A stretch of 64,000 nucleotides of DNA from Bradyrhizobium erythrophlei (GCF_900129505.1 NZ_LT670818.1:1178001-1242000), one strand, 5' to 3'; counted from the stretch's first letter, positions 25,654 through 34,380 are shown. The notes: generated by a model not told the origin, from the letters alone. Program-made: numbers and translations.

Positions 25654-27051
25654 ATGGGCGCTGAAGTGCCAACACCGAATGCGGCTACGCCACGCTCGCA
25701 GGTTGTCAGAACCAACCGCCGGCAGGTGCTCCTGTTTGCCGCCCTGACATTGCTTCTGACGGTGATCATCGTCGCATGGGGCGGCCGCACCTGGCTGAGG
25801 AATTCCGAAACGGTGGTCTTCGCCGTCGGCGACGGCAACAGCCTGGAGGCCCGCTTCGCCGCCAAGCTGGCCGCGGTGCTCAAGAGCACCAATTCGCGGC
25901 TGCGTCTGAAGATCGTCACCAATGGCGACAGCGCCAAGGCGCTCGCCTCGTTCGATCGCAGGCAGGCGAACCTCGCGGTGCTGCGCACCGACGCCAAGGT
26001 GCCGCCGCGCGCCCGGGCGCTCGCCGTGCTGGAACACGATCTCGTGCTCCTTATCAGCCCCGGCGGCAAAAAGATAAAATCGCTCGCCGAACTCCGCAAA
26101 AAGAAGATCGCGGTGCTGGCCGATGGCGACAGCGGCACCGCCTTCATCCGCAATGCGCTGGAAATTTCCGATAGCGCCGATGCCAATTCGAAGGTTCAGC
26201 CGGCGCCGCCGAATTCGACGCTCGACAGACTGTTCGCTCCCGGCGGTTACGGCGCGGTCATCGCCGTCGCGCACGCCTCGACTTTGGTGAAGGACAAGCG
26301 CTACGAGCAATACGCCAAACGCGGCGGGTTCACCATCAACGCCATCGATGAAGGCAAGGCCATGGCGCGGCGCAATCCCGGCATTTCCGAGGAGACGCTG
26401 ACCACCGCCATGCTGTCCTCCTCGCCGGCGATTCCCGATGACGATATCGATACTATCGGACTGCAATGGCTGCTGGTCGCGCAATCCCGGATGTCGACGA
26501 CGACAGCCGGAGACCTCGCGCGCGCGATCTACGAAAACAAGGCCGAACTCGCGCTGGACGACGGATTCGCTTCCAGGATCGAACCGGCGGATACCGACAA
26601 GGACGCCTTCATCATCGCCCACCAGGGCGCCGCCGAATATATCAACGACGACACCAAGTCGTTCATGGACCGCTACAGCGACGCGATGTATCTTGGCGTC
26701 GGCGCGCTCAGCATCATCGGCTCGATCTTCGCCGCGATCTACACCAAGATCACCCGCGTCGCGCCGGAGAAGGCCGGCGAACTGGCGACCGCCATCCTCG
26801 ACATCGGCGAACGGATCGAACACGCCGATTCGCTGGATTCGCTGGAAGCGCTACAGGACGAACTGGAAGCCATCCTTCGCGGCGCGGTGATAGGCTTGCG
26901 CGACGGCAGTATCTCGACCGACGGGCTGGAGACCTTCAAGCTCGGTTATGAATTCGTGCGCGACGAGATCGGCATGCGCCGCGATCATCTGAAGCGGCAC
27001 GCCGGCCACGAGGACAATGTGGTGGTCGTCAAGACCGCGCAGAGCGCGTGA
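25654..27051 (+). CDS. TAXI-family solute-binding protein anchored in the membrane
   Basis: A 465-residue protein. One N-terminal hydrophobic segment (about 24-44, LFAALTLLLTVIIVAWGG) is followed by a periplasmic TAXI/NMT1-type binding domain (FAVGDGNSLEARFAAKLAAVLKSTNSRLRLKIVTNGDSAKALASFDRRQANLAVLRTDAK). A second hydrophobic segment (MYLGVGALSIIGSIFAAIYTKI, near 350) precedes a cytoplasmic helical tail of about 95 residues (GELATAILDIGERIEHADSLDSLEALQDELEAILRG). No TRAP membrane subunit is adjacent, so it is more likely a sensor or transport accessory than a soluble receptor. Promoter region carries two palindromes. Confidence 0.75.
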   Translation: MGAEVPTPNAATPRSQVVRTNRRQVLLFAALTLLLTVIIVAWGGRTWLRNSETVVFAVGDGNSLEARFAAKLAAVLKSTNSRLRLKIVTNGDSAKALASFDRRQANLAVLRTDAKVPPRARALAVLEHDLVLLISPGGKKIKSLAELRKKKIAVLADGDSGTAFIRNALEISDSADANSKVQPAPPNSTLDRLFAPGGYGAVIAVAHASTLVKDKRYEQYAKRGGFTINAIDEGKAMARRNPGISEETLTTAMLSSSPAIPDDDIDTIGLQWLLVAQSRMSTTTAGDLARAIYENKAELALDDGFASRIEPADTDKDAFIIAHQGAAEYINDDTKSFMDRYSDAMYLGVGALSIIGSIFAAIYTKITRVAPEKAGELATAILDIGERIEHADSLDSLEALQDELEAILRGAVIGLRDGSISTDGLETFKLGYEFVRDEIGMRRDHLKRHAGHEDNVVVVKTAQSA

Positions 27052-27057
27052 GCCTTC

Positions 27058-27099
27058 ATCATTCCGGTTCGCGCATCGGCGCGAACGCGGAATGACGGT
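27058..27099. repeat. Short palindromic repeat, 'CATTCCGG' family
   Basis: TCATTCCGGTTCGCGC ... GCGCGAACGCGGAATGA forms an inverted pair 3' of the TAXI-like gene, probably an mRNA 3' hairpin. Short relative of 718-820. Confidence 0.6.
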
Positions 27100-27152
27100 G
27101 TCGAACACTCTCACTCTGAGTCGTCCCCGCGTTCGGGACACGACGAAGCTGT

Positions 27153-28034
27153 TCACTCCGCCGCGACACTGGTGCCGGCGGCCAGCGCCCGCGCCCGGAT
27201 CTCCGCGATGGCGCGCTTGAGCGCGACCTGCCGGGAATCAGGCGTGGCGGCGGCACGGGCCTCGGCGACGGCAGCGGCCAGATCGGCCAAGGGCAGCACG
27301 CCGTCGAAAGTCGGCTTGGCGAGACCATCGATGATGGCGTGCCAGTCGGCGAGACCGTGGCGATAGGGAGCGCCATAGCCGGAGATCATGGTCGCGGTCC
27401 GCACCATGGCGGGGGCGGCGGCGGGCTGCTTGTCCAGGCTGCGGCTGATCATGTGCAGCCAGCGTTCGACCCAGACGCGTTCCTTGGCGTAGCGCACCGA
27501 GAACAGCCGCCATCGCCGCAAGCCCGCCTCGATCCTCAGGCGGCGAACGCCCCAGCGGCTCCTGGCGCTGAAGCGGATCGAGACCGGCATGTGGGTCCAG
27601 CCCGCCCATTCCAGCGCATCGAGCACGGGTTCGGCGATCGCCGCGGGAAGCGCGCCGATCAGCTCATCGAGCCGGAATTTCCCGATCATGTCCCCAGGTA
27701 GAAGACGGCGATTGCCGGACGCCGCCTCCCATTCCGCGAGCTTCAGCTGCGCGATCCGGATCGGATCTTCGTAGCTCATGCGGCGCGCCATCAGCCGGGC
27801 GATCTCGGCGATCATCGCCTCATCGACGCCGCGCCTTCCGACGAAGCGCCGCACCCGTTCCACATAAAGCTGCGCGTAGCTCGGGCCCTGATAGTCCATC
27901 AGCAGATGAATGCCGTCACTAACGTCGGCCACCGCGCTGTCGGGCAATCCGTCCGGCAGCAATGGCTGCGCGCCGTCGTCGTCGCCGATGACATCGGCGA
28001 GCAGATAGCGGAGCGAGGAAAGGACACCGGCCAA
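27153..28034 (-). CDS. Uncharacterised protein resembling the C-terminal domain of indolepyruvate-oxidoreductase-like proteins (DUF6537-like)
   Basis: About 293 residues if translation begins at TTG 28034; the exact start is uncertain because the frame is open into the upstream gene. Core segment ADVSDGIHLLMDYQGPSYAQLYVERVRRFVGRRGVDEAMIAEIARLMARRMSYEDPIRIAQLKLAEW resembles the C-terminal region of the 2-oxoacid:acceptor oxidoreductase beta-type proteins, but no thiamine or Fe-S domain is present, so it is a stand-alone version. The rest is Arg/Ala-rich and without membrane segments. It follows the cNMP-binding membrane protein gene directly on the same strand and is probably its operon partner. 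Function unknown. Confidence 0.6.
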   Translation of the reverse strand: MAGVLSSLRYLLADVIGDDDGAQPLLPDGLPDSAVADVSDGIHLLMDYQGPSYAQLYVERVRRFVGRRGVDEAMIAEIARLMARRMSYEDPIRIAQLKLAEWEAASGNRRLLPGDMIGKFRLDELIGALPAAIAEPVLDALEWAGWTHMPVSIRFSARSRWGVRRLRIEAGLRRWRLFSVRYAKERVWVERWLHMISRSLDKQPAAAPAMVRTATMISGYGAPYRHGLADWHAIIDGLAKPTFDGVLPLADLAAAVAEARAAATPDSRQVALKRAIAEIRARALAAGTSVAAE

Positions 28035-28051
28035 ATCGGGTTTCCAGTCTG

Positions 28052-28729
28052 TCAGGCGGGGTTCGGCGCTGCCGGGGCCGGCGCCCCCTGCTGCGCCAGC
28101 CGCTGCTCCAGTTTTCCGATGTTCTCGAACAGCCGGGCGCTGGCGAGGCGCAGGAAGTAGAAGCCGAAGGCCGGATTCTGCACGTACAGTTCCTCGACCT
28201 TGCTGTAGCTGACGCTGAGGACGACGCCGGCCTCGACGCATTCCAGCGTTTGCGTCCGCTCATTCGACGGCGACAGCATGCCGAATTCGCCGACGATGGC
28301 GCCAACCGGCAGTTCGATGCCGGATTCGACCAGCTTGAAGCGGCCGCTGACGATGTAGAACATGTCCTCAGCCTTCTCGTCCTTGTAGAACAGGACCTCG
28401 CCGGGGATGCATTTGCGCTCGGTCATGAACGGCTTCAGCCATTCCAGCGACAGATCGCTGTTGACGGATTTCTTCACGTCGCGCACCAGCTGCAGCATCT
28501 GGTGCAGCCGGTACGTATTGAGCACCAGCACCACCGACTGCACCAGGATGACCAGGGAATTATGGCTCGGAATCGCGGTCGCGATCAGGACGATGTTGGT
28601 GAGAATGGCGAACACCCGCAACGGGATCATGGTCCGCATCGTCGTCGTGGCGACGACGAAAACGGAGGCGAACAGAGTGCCGGCGGTGCCGGCGTGTTCC
28701 GCAAGATGTGAGGTATCCATCGGGGCCAA
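28052..28729 (-). CDS. Membrane protein with C-terminal cyclic-nucleotide-binding domain (Popeye-like layout)
   Basis: A 225-residue protein: two or three hydrophobic segments at about 16-30, 36-54 and 58-76, then a Crp-type cNMP-binding domain (about 95-200). The phosphate-binding cassette has the key Gly147-Glu148 and Arg158 (VGEFGMLSPSNERTQT), so nucleotide binding is plausible. There is no DNA-binding HTH, so it is not a transcription factor. The tail is Gln/Ala/Pro-rich. Start is TTG 28729 or ATG 28720. It is divergent from the MloK1-like channel gene (318-nt shared control region). The layout resembles Popeye-domain proteins. Confidence 0.75.
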   Translation of the reverse strand: MAPMDTSHLAEHAGTAGTLFASVFVVATTTMRTMIPLRVFAILTNIVLIATAIPSHNSLVILVQSVVLVLNTYRLHQMLQLVRDVKKSVNSDLSLEWLKPFMTERKCIPGEVLFYKDEKAEDMFYIVSGRFKLVESGIELPVGAIVGEFGMLSPSNERTQTLECVEAGVVLSVSYSKVEELYVQNPAFGFYFLRLASARLFENIGKLEQRLAQQGAPAPAAPNPA

Positions 28730-29048
28730 CCAGCTTTCCGGGGTAAATGGTTTCGCGGGCCGTGGTGCGGTGCGCTCCCGGCATCATAATGCCCGCGGGA
28801 GTTTTTGATATACGGCGAAAAACCAACGTTTTGTCGGGTAATCTATCCAATCCCGGCCAGAAAATTCCCGGCCCGCCCGGCTCTCGCGAGCGCCCCCGAG
28901 CGGATCCGCGCTTCGCAACCGGGAGCGGGCGATAACGCTGTTTTCGGCATCTCGTTGACGATCTCCCCCCGCTTGGGCACTTTGGGGCCCGGTCACGTGC
29001 AAGTCATGACCGTTAAGGTTTCTTCCAGCAACAGGCCGCCGTCTCCCG
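28730..29048. other. Divergent control region of the cNMP-binding protein and the K+ channel
   Basis: No ORF worth calling. An AT-richer patch around 28800-28850 could hold the promoters. I see no strong dyad. Confidence 0.45.
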
Positions 29049-30161
29049 ATGTCCAAGCCGCTTGTTTTCCCCGCTTTGGCACAATTTGTGGCCGCCACCA
29101 CCGGCCGCAACATGACCAAGGCGGCCTATGTGGCTGTCGCCATCGGCTTCGTCATGATGCTGGTTCTGACGGTTGCCCCGGCCTACGAGGCGGCGCATCG
29201 CTGGGTCGACGCGACGCTGTGGGCATGCCTGGGTTTCTTTGTGTTCGAATGGGTGGTCCGGCTTCGCCACGCCTCCCTGACGCAGCGCGGCTGGGGTTAC
29301 GCGCTGTCGGGACGCGGGCTGGTGGACGCGGTGGCTGCCCTGGCCATCCCGCTCGCGCTTGCGCTTGGCGCGGATCCCAAATCGGCGTGGTTGTTGTGCG
29401 CATTGTGGATGCTCAAGGTGGTTCCGGGGGTTCCCGGATTGCGCCAACTGCGCCGGGTGCTGGTGCTGGAATCCGGGCCGCTGCTGAGCGTGCTGGTGAT
29501 TTTCCTGATGGTTCTCTTTCTCGCGTCGGTGGCAGAATACTACCTGGAGCATGACGTCCAGGCGGCCACCTTCGGCAGCGTTCCCGCGGCCTTGTGGTGG
29601 GCGGTCGTTACCCTGACCACCGTGGGATATGGCGACGTGGTGCCGATCACGGTTCTTGGCCGCCTGGTCGCAGCCGTCGTGATGATCTGCGGGCTCGGCG
29701 TGTTCGGGCTATGGACCGGCATCCTCGCCACCGGTTTTGCCGCCGAGACCCGCCGCGACAATTTCCTGAAAACCTGGGAATCGGTGAGCAAGGTGCCGTT
29801 CTTCGCCGCGCTGGGACCCGCGGCGATCGCCGACGTGACGCATATGCTGCGCACCATGGATCTGCCGGCGCGCACCATGATCATCCGAAAGGGCCAGGCC
29901 GGCGACTGCATGTATTTCATCGCCGCCGGCGAGGTCGAGGTGGATCTGCCCGGCAAGAAGGTGCGGCTCGGCGAAGGCGCCTTCTTCGGCGAGATGGCGC
30001 TGCTCGGCAACAATCTGCGCTCGGCCAATATCACCACCACGCGGGTGTCGCGGCTTCTGGTGCTCGACCTCGTGGATTTCCGCCTCTTGATGGCGCGGCA
30101 TCCCGATCTTGCCGAGACCATCGACGCCGAGGCCAATCGGCGCGCGCTGGAGAACAAATGA
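29049..30161 (+). CDS. Cyclic-nucleotide-gated potassium channel, MloK1-like
   Basis: A 370-residue six-helix channel with cNMP-binding domain, closely following MloK1 (355 aa) of Mesorhizobium loti: KPLxxxxxxxxLxRVL-type S4-S5 region, pore FGSVPAALWWAVVTLTTVGYGDVVP (selectivity filter TTVGYGD, 190-196), S6 GLGVFGLWTGILATGFAAETRR, C-linker and binding domain with Gly314-Glu315 and Arg324 (FFGEMALLGNNLRSAN). cAMP binding would open it to K+. S4 is poor in regular Arg spacing, as in MloK1. Its stop overlaps the crotonase start (ATGA at 30158), coupling the two. It is divergent from a second cNMP-binding membrane protein. Confidence 0.9.
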   Translation: MSKPLVFPALAQFVAATTGRNMTKAAYVAVAIGFVMMLVLTVAPAYEAAHRWVDATLWACLGFFVFEWVVRLRHASLTQRGWGYALSGRGLVDAVAALAIPLALALGADPKSAWLLCALWMLKVVPGVPGLRQLRRVLVLESGPLLSVLVIFLMVLFLASVAEYYLEHDVQAATFGSVPAALWWAVVTLTTVGYGDVVPITVLGRLVAAVVMICGLGVFGLWTGILATGFAAETRRDNFLKTWESVSKVPFFAALGPAAIADVTHMLRTMDLPARTMIIRKGQAGDCMYFIAAGEVEVDLPGKKVRLGEGAFFGEMALLGNNLRSANITTTRVSRLLVLDLVDFRLLMARHPDLAETIDAEANRRALENK

Positions 30162-30955
30162 CGCAGGACCACGCCTCCGCTGCCACCGATCCTGCGAGCA
30201 CACCGGTGCTCGAACTCGCCGGCGCGCGCGCCACCATCCGCCTCAACCGGCCGAAGCATTTGAACCGGCTGCAGCCCGACGACCTCGAGATGCTCTCAAG
30301 ACTGTTCGACCGGATCGAAGCTGACGCTTCCATCAGGGTATTGGTGCTGACCGGCACCGGCCGCGCCTTCTCCGCCGGCTACGATCTCGGTTCGATCGCC
30401 GAACGCGCAGCCAACGCGCAGGAGCAGACCGCGGGGTCGGCGTTCGAGGTCGTCGTCAACCGGCTCGAGGACCTCGCGGTGCCGACGATCTGCCGGCTCA
30501 ATGGCGGCGTCTATGGCGGCTCCACGGACCTCGCGCTGGCCTGCGATTTCCGCATCGGCGTCGACACTGCCGAGATGTTCATGCCGGCGGCGCGGCTGGG
30601 CCTGCATTATTACAAGAGCGGCATCAAGCGCTACGTGTCGCGGCTCGGCGTCGACAACGCCAAGCGGCTGTTCCTGACCGCCGAGAAAATCGGCGCCGCC
30701 GAAATGCTGCGGATCGGCTACCTCACCGCGATGGTGCCGCCGGAAGCGCTCGACGAAGAGGTCGACCGGCTGGCAGCCACCCTTGCCGGCAACGCCCCGG
30801 TCGCAATGCGCGGCATGAAGCGCGCCATCAACGAATACGCCAGAGGCGAGCTCAACGAGGAGGCCGCCGACCGCCGCCACCGCGACAGCATGCGCAGCGC
30901 CGAGATCAAGGAAGGCATCAAGGCGTTCTCGGAAAAGCGGCCGCCGAAGTTTTGA
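30158..30955 (+). CDS. Crotonase-family protein (atypical enoyl-CoA hydratase/isomerase)
   Basis: A 265-residue crotonase fold: TIRLNRPKHLNRLQPDDLEMLSRLFD, AFSAGYDLGSIAER (oxyanion hole) and NGGVYGGSTDLALACDFRIG. The first hydratase Glu position is Asp (STDLA) and the second region reads MPAARLGLHYYKSGIKRYV without the PE pair, so simple hydratase activity is doubtful. The ATG overlaps the stop of the K+ channel gene, an unusual partner. ORF is open far upstream, but the overlap start gives the normal family length. Confidence 0.85.
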   Translation: MTQDHASAATDPASTPVLELAGARATIRLNRPKHLNRLQPDDLEMLSRLFDRIEADASIRVLVLTGTGRAFSAGYDLGSIAERAANAQEQTAGSAFEVVVNRLEDLAVPTICRLNGGVYGGSTDLALACDFRIGVDTAEMFMPAARLGLHYYKSGIKRYVSRLGVDNAKRLFLTAEKIGAAEMLRIGYLTAMVPPEALDEEVDRLAATLAGNAPVAMRGMKRAINEYARGELNEEAADRRHRDSMRSAEIKEGIKAFSEKRPPKF

Positions 30956-30986
30956 TGAGGCGTGAGGTGTACTCGCAACTCAAGAT

Positions 30987-31109
30987 GTCGTCCCCGCGAA
31001 AGCAGGGCCCCATAACCACCGGCCAACGCGGTCGAAAACAAAGCCTGCAATAGGCGCCTGTTTCAGATCGCAACGGCACGGCGTGGGTCCCTGCTTTCGC
31101 AGGGACGAC
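30987..31109. repeat. Palindromic intergenic repeat, 'GTCGTCCC' family
   Basis: GTCGTCCCCGCGAAAGCAGG at the left and CCTGCTTTCGCAGGGACGAC at the right are near-perfect inverted ends, about 120 nt apart. It lies between convergent genes (crotonase and nitroreductase). Confidence 0.8.
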
Positions 31110-31126
31110 GATGAACCGTGCTGGAT

Positions 31127-31822
31127 CTATTCGTCCACGAACGTCACGGTGTCGGCGATGCTCGCGCGCGTGGTGCGGTAGCTGTTGGCCTTGTGGTCGC
31201 GGTCGGGATATCCGAACGAGATTCCGCACACCACCCGGCGATCCTCGCCGAGGCCGAAATGCCGGCGCACCACCTCGGAATGAAACGCCAGCGCGGCTTG
31301 CGGGATCGTGGCGATGCCGAGCGCCTGTGCTGCCAGCATGAAGCTCGTGACATAGCCGCCGCAATCGATCGCGCCATAGACGCCGAGCGCCTCGTCGGTA
31401 TGCACGATGGCGACGTGCGGCGCGCCGAAGAAGTTGAAATTCTCCAGCGCCTGTTTGGCGTAGCCGTTTCTGTCGCCGCGGGGGATGCCGAGCGAATTGT
31501 AGAGCTGGAAACCGCTTTCGCGCCGCCGCTCCAGATAGACCCCGCGATATTCTCGCGGGAACGGAAAATCGCCGGTGTTCGGCTTGCCGCTGGAGGCTGT
31601 GCCGTATATCAGATCGCGGAATTTTGTGGTCGCCGCGCCAGAGGTGATCTCGAGCCGCCACGGCTGGCTGTTGCACCACGACGCGGTCTTCTGCGCCGCC
31701 GTCAGGATGCGCTCGATGGCCGCGCGCGGCACCGGATCGGGTTTGAACGCGCGGCAGGAAAATCGCTGTGCCAGCAGGTCTTCCAAAACCTCGATCGGCG
31801 CAGTATCGGTTTTATAGTCCAT
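31127..31822 (-). CDS. Nitroreductase-family FMN oxidoreductase
   Basis: A 231-residue flavoenzyme. LLAQRFSCRAFKPDPVPRAAIERILTAAQKTASWCNSQPWRLEI is the classical FMN-binding N-terminus (R-S/F-CRAF...S-NSQPW). AAQALGIATIPQAAL and CGISFGYPDRDHKANSYRTTRA are the C-terminal signature. ATG 31822 lies 4 nt from the acyl-CoA dehydrogenase stop, so it is the last gene of that operon. Such proteins reduce nitro groups, quinones or enoate/aryl bonds with NAD(P)H; in a CoA-ester catabolic operon a ring or double-bond reduction step is possible. Confidence 0.88.
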   Translation of the reverse strand: MDYKTDTAPIEVLEDLLAQRFSCRAFKPDPVPRAAIERILTAAQKTASWCNSQPWRLEITSGAATTKFRDLIYGTASSGKPNTGDFPFPREYRGVYLERRRESGFQLYNSLGIPRGDRNGYAKQALENFNFFGAPHVAIVHTDEALGVYGAIDCGGYVTSFMLAAQALGIATIPQAALAFHSEVVRRHFGLGEDRRVVCGISFGYPDRDHKANSYRTTRASIADTVTFVDE

Positions 31823-31826
31823 CACG

Positions 31827-33071
31827 TCATCTTCCCTTGGTCGGGATCTTGTTGAACGGCACGTCCTTGTCGACGCGGATGTCGCCGGGGAGCCCCAGCA
31901 CGCGCTCGGCGATGATATTGCGCAGGATTTCATCGGTGCCGCCGGCGATGCGCATCGACGGCGAACTCAGCAGCATCTGCTGGAACTGGCCATGCGCAGC
32001 CTCCTCGTCAGCGCCGGTAAGGACGCCGGCCGCGCCTTCCAGATCCATCGCGTAGCTTGCGATGTCCTGCAGCATCGTGCCTGAAACGAGCTTGCCGATC
32101 GAATTCTCTGGACCCGGCCGCTCGCCCTTCGACAACGACGAGATCGCGCGGTAGCTGGTGTATTTCAGCCCGCTCGCCTTTACTGCCCAACTCGCCAGCT
32201 TAGAGCGCGTGGCGGGATCGTCGATGGCGAGCCCGTCATCGGTCATCAGGTTCGAGCAGAACTCGAACATTTCGGGGAAGCCGGTCGCGAGCCGCGAACC
32301 GATCGACATGCGCTCGTTCATCAGGGTGGTCAGCGAGACGTTCCAGCCGTCACCGACGGCGCCAAGACGCTGGCTGTCCGGGATCACGACGTCGGTGAAA
32401 TAGACCTCGTTGAACTCCTGCATGCCGTTGGCCTGCTTGATCGGCCGCACCTCAACGCCTTTGCTCTTCATGTCGAGGAAGAACATCGTCAGGCCCTTGT
32501 GCTTGGGCACATTGGGATCGGTGCGCGTGATCAGCAGACCGTAATCGGAATAGTGCGCGCCGGAGGTCCAGATCTTCTGGCCATTCACCATCCAGTTGTC
32601 GCCCTTCTTTTCAGCGCGCGTACGAAGACCCGCGACGTCGGAACCGCCGGCCGGCTCCGAGAACAGCTGGCACCAGATATGTTCGCCGGAAGCGAGCTTC
32701 GGCAGATAGTGACGCTTGTGCTCCTCGCTGCCGAAAGCCATCACCGTCGGCCCGCACATGCCCTCGCCGATCTGAAACGGCTGCGTCAGCTTGCCGTAGA
32801 CGCCTTCTTCCTGCTGCCAGATCACCTTCTCGATCGGGGTAGCGCCGCGGCCGCCATATTCCTTCGGCCAGTGCAGGCAGGCCCAGCCGCCTTCGGCCTT
32901 TTTCTTCTGCCAGGCCTTGCCGACATCGACGATTTCTTCCTTCTTCAGCTTGATGCGGCCCAGCGAGGACTTTGACAGTTCTTCCTCGAATTCCCTGGGC
33001 GCATTGGCGTCGATCCACTTGCGGGCCTCGGCGCGGAACGCGGCTTCCTGCGGGGTGTCGTCGAAATTCAT
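31827..33071 (-). CDS. Acyl-CoA dehydrogenase (copy A of a tandem pair)
   Basis: A 414-residue FAD enzyme of the acyl-CoA dehydrogenase family. It carries WCQLFSEPAGGSDVAGLRTRAEK (substrate/FAD region), GLTMFFLDMKSKGVEVRPIKQ and the C-terminal GGTDEILRNIIAERVLGLP. The usual catalytic-Glu motif (YEGT) reads AGGT here. It begins 20 nt after copy B ends and shares most of its sequence with it; the last 31 residues are identical. Members of this group often act as heteromers with a shorter acyl-CoA dehydrogenase, here perhaps that at 34468. Likely step: alpha,beta-desaturation of a bulky or aromatic acyl-CoA. Confidence 0.9.
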   Translation of the reverse strand: MNFDDTPQEAAFRAEARKWIDANAPREFEEELSKSSLGRIKLKKEEIVDVGKAWQKKKAEGGWACLHWPKEYGGRGATPIEKVIWQQEEGVYGKLTQPFQIGEGMCGPTVMAFGSEEHKRHYLPKLASGEHIWCQLFSEPAGGSDVAGLRTRAEKKGDNWMVNGQKIWTSGAHYSDYGLLITRTDPNVPKHKGLTMFFLDMKSKGVEVRPIKQANGMQEFNEVYFTDVVIPDSQRLGAVGDGWNVSLTTLMNERMSIGSRLATGFPEMFEFCSNLMTDDGLAIDDPATRSKLASWAVKASGLKYTSYRAISSLSKGERPGPENSIGKLVSGTMLQDIASYAMDLEGAAGVLTGADEEAAHGQFQQMLLSSPSMRIAGGTDEILRNIIAERVLGLPGDIRVDKDVPFNKIPTKGR

Positions 33072-33091
33072 GGCTGGTCCTCTCGCGCCGG

Positions 33092-34339
33092 TCAGGCGCG
33101 TCCCTTGGTCGGTATCTTGTTGAACGGCACGTCCTTGTCCACCCGGATGTCGCCGGGCAGGCCAAGCACGCGCTCGGCGATGATGTTGCGCATGATCTCG
33201 TCAGTGCCGCCCTCGACCCTTGTGCCGGGCGCGCGCAACAGCATCGCCTGGAATTTTCCGGCGACCTCGGCGTCCTCGGGCCCGCTCAGCACACCGGCGG
33301 CGCCCTGCAGGTCCAGCGCGTACATCGCGACGTCCTGCACCATCGAGCCTGCGACCAATTTCCCGATCGAGTTCTCCGGTCCCGGACGCTCGCCCTTCGA
33401 CAGCGCCGAAATCGCCCGCATGCTGGTGTATTTCAGCCCGCTCGCCTTCACGGCCCAATTCGCCAGCTTCGAGCGAACATTGCGGTCGTCGATGGCAAGG
33501 CCATCTTCCAGCATCAGACCGCTGCAGAACTCGAACAATTCCGGGAAGCCGGTGGAGACCCCCGCGCCGATCGACATGCGCTCGTTCATCAGCGTGGTCA
33601 GCGACACGTTCCAGCCGTCATTGACGGCGCCGAGCCGCTGGGAATCCGGGATTCTCACATCGGTGAAGAAGACTTCGTTGAAATCAGACTGCCCGCTGGC
33701 CTGCTTGATCGGCTTGACCTCGACGCCGGGGCTTTTCATGTCCAGGAAGAACATGGTGAGCCCCTTGTGTTTTGCGACGTTGGGATCGGTGCGCGTCAGC
33801 AGGATGCCGTAATCCGAATAACGCGCGCCCGAGGTCCAGATCTTCTGGCCGTTGATGATCCAGTCGTCTCCCTTCTTTTCGGCGCGCGTGCGCAGGCCCG
33901 CGACGTCGGAGCCACCAGCGGGCTCGGAAAACAACTGGCACCAGATGTTTTCACCGGATGCGAGCGGCGGCAAATAGCGCCTTTTATGCTCCTCGCCGGC
34001 AAACGCCATCATGGTCGGGCCGCACATGCCGTGGCCAATGATGAACATGCCCGAGAGCTTGCCGAACGGGCCCTCCTCCTGCTGCCAGATCACCCACTCG
34101 ATAGGCGTAGCACCCCGGCCGCCATATTCCTTCGGCCAGTGCAAGCAGGCCCAGCCGGCATCCGCCTTCTTCTTCTGCCAGGCCTTTGCGACCTCGAGGA
34201 TGTTGGCGCCCTTGAGCGCGGTGCGGCCGAGCGAGGATTTGCGCAGCTCTTCCTCGTACTGCTTCGGAGCATTGGCAGCGATCCAGGCCCTTGCCTCGGC
34301 GCGGAACGCGGCTTCCTGCGGGGTGTCATCGAAATTCAT
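33092..34339 (-). CDS. Acyl-CoA dehydrogenase (copy B of a tandem pair)
   Basis: A 415-residue paralogue of copy A, with the same start MNFDDTPQEAAFRAEAR and end RVLGLPGDIRVDKDVPFNKI. Differences are concentrated in the middle and in the C-terminal substrate region (LLRAPGTRVEGGTDEIMRN against LLSSPSMRIAGGTDEILRN). DNA similarity is also visible, suggesting a fairly recent tandem duplication followed by specialisation. It is followed 20 nt later by copy A. The ribosome site GAGGATTAAGAAT precedes the ATG. Upstream lies a large palindrome (34381-34461). Confidence 0.9.
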   Translation of the reverse strand: MNFDDTPQEAAFRAEARAWIAANAPKQYEEELRKSSLGRTALKGANILEVAKAWQKKKADAGWACLHWPKEYGGRGATPIEWVIWQQEEGPFGKLSGMFIIGHGMCGPTMMAFAGEEHKRRYLPPLASGENIWCQLFSEPAGGSDVAGLRTRAEKKGDDWIINGQKIWTSGARYSDYGILLTRTDPNVAKHKGLTMFFLDMKSPGVEVKPIKQASGQSDFNEVFFTDVRIPDSQRLGAVNDGWNVSLTTLMNERMSIGAGVSTGFPELFEFCSGLMLEDGLAIDDRNVRSKLANWAVKASGLKYTSMRAISALSKGERPGPENSIGKLVAGSMVQDVAMYALDLQGAAGVLSGPEDAEVAGKFQAMLLRAPGTRVEGGTDEIMRNIIAERVLGLPGDIRVDKDVPFNKIPTKGRA

Positions 34340-34380
34340 ATTCTTAATCCTCGACCGCGTTCATACGTTTATATTCGCTT

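Noticed and set aside
25337..25747. 136-codon frame before the TAXI-like gene
   Set aside because: No ribosome site, overlaps the TAXI gene start and both palindromes; composition not gene-like.
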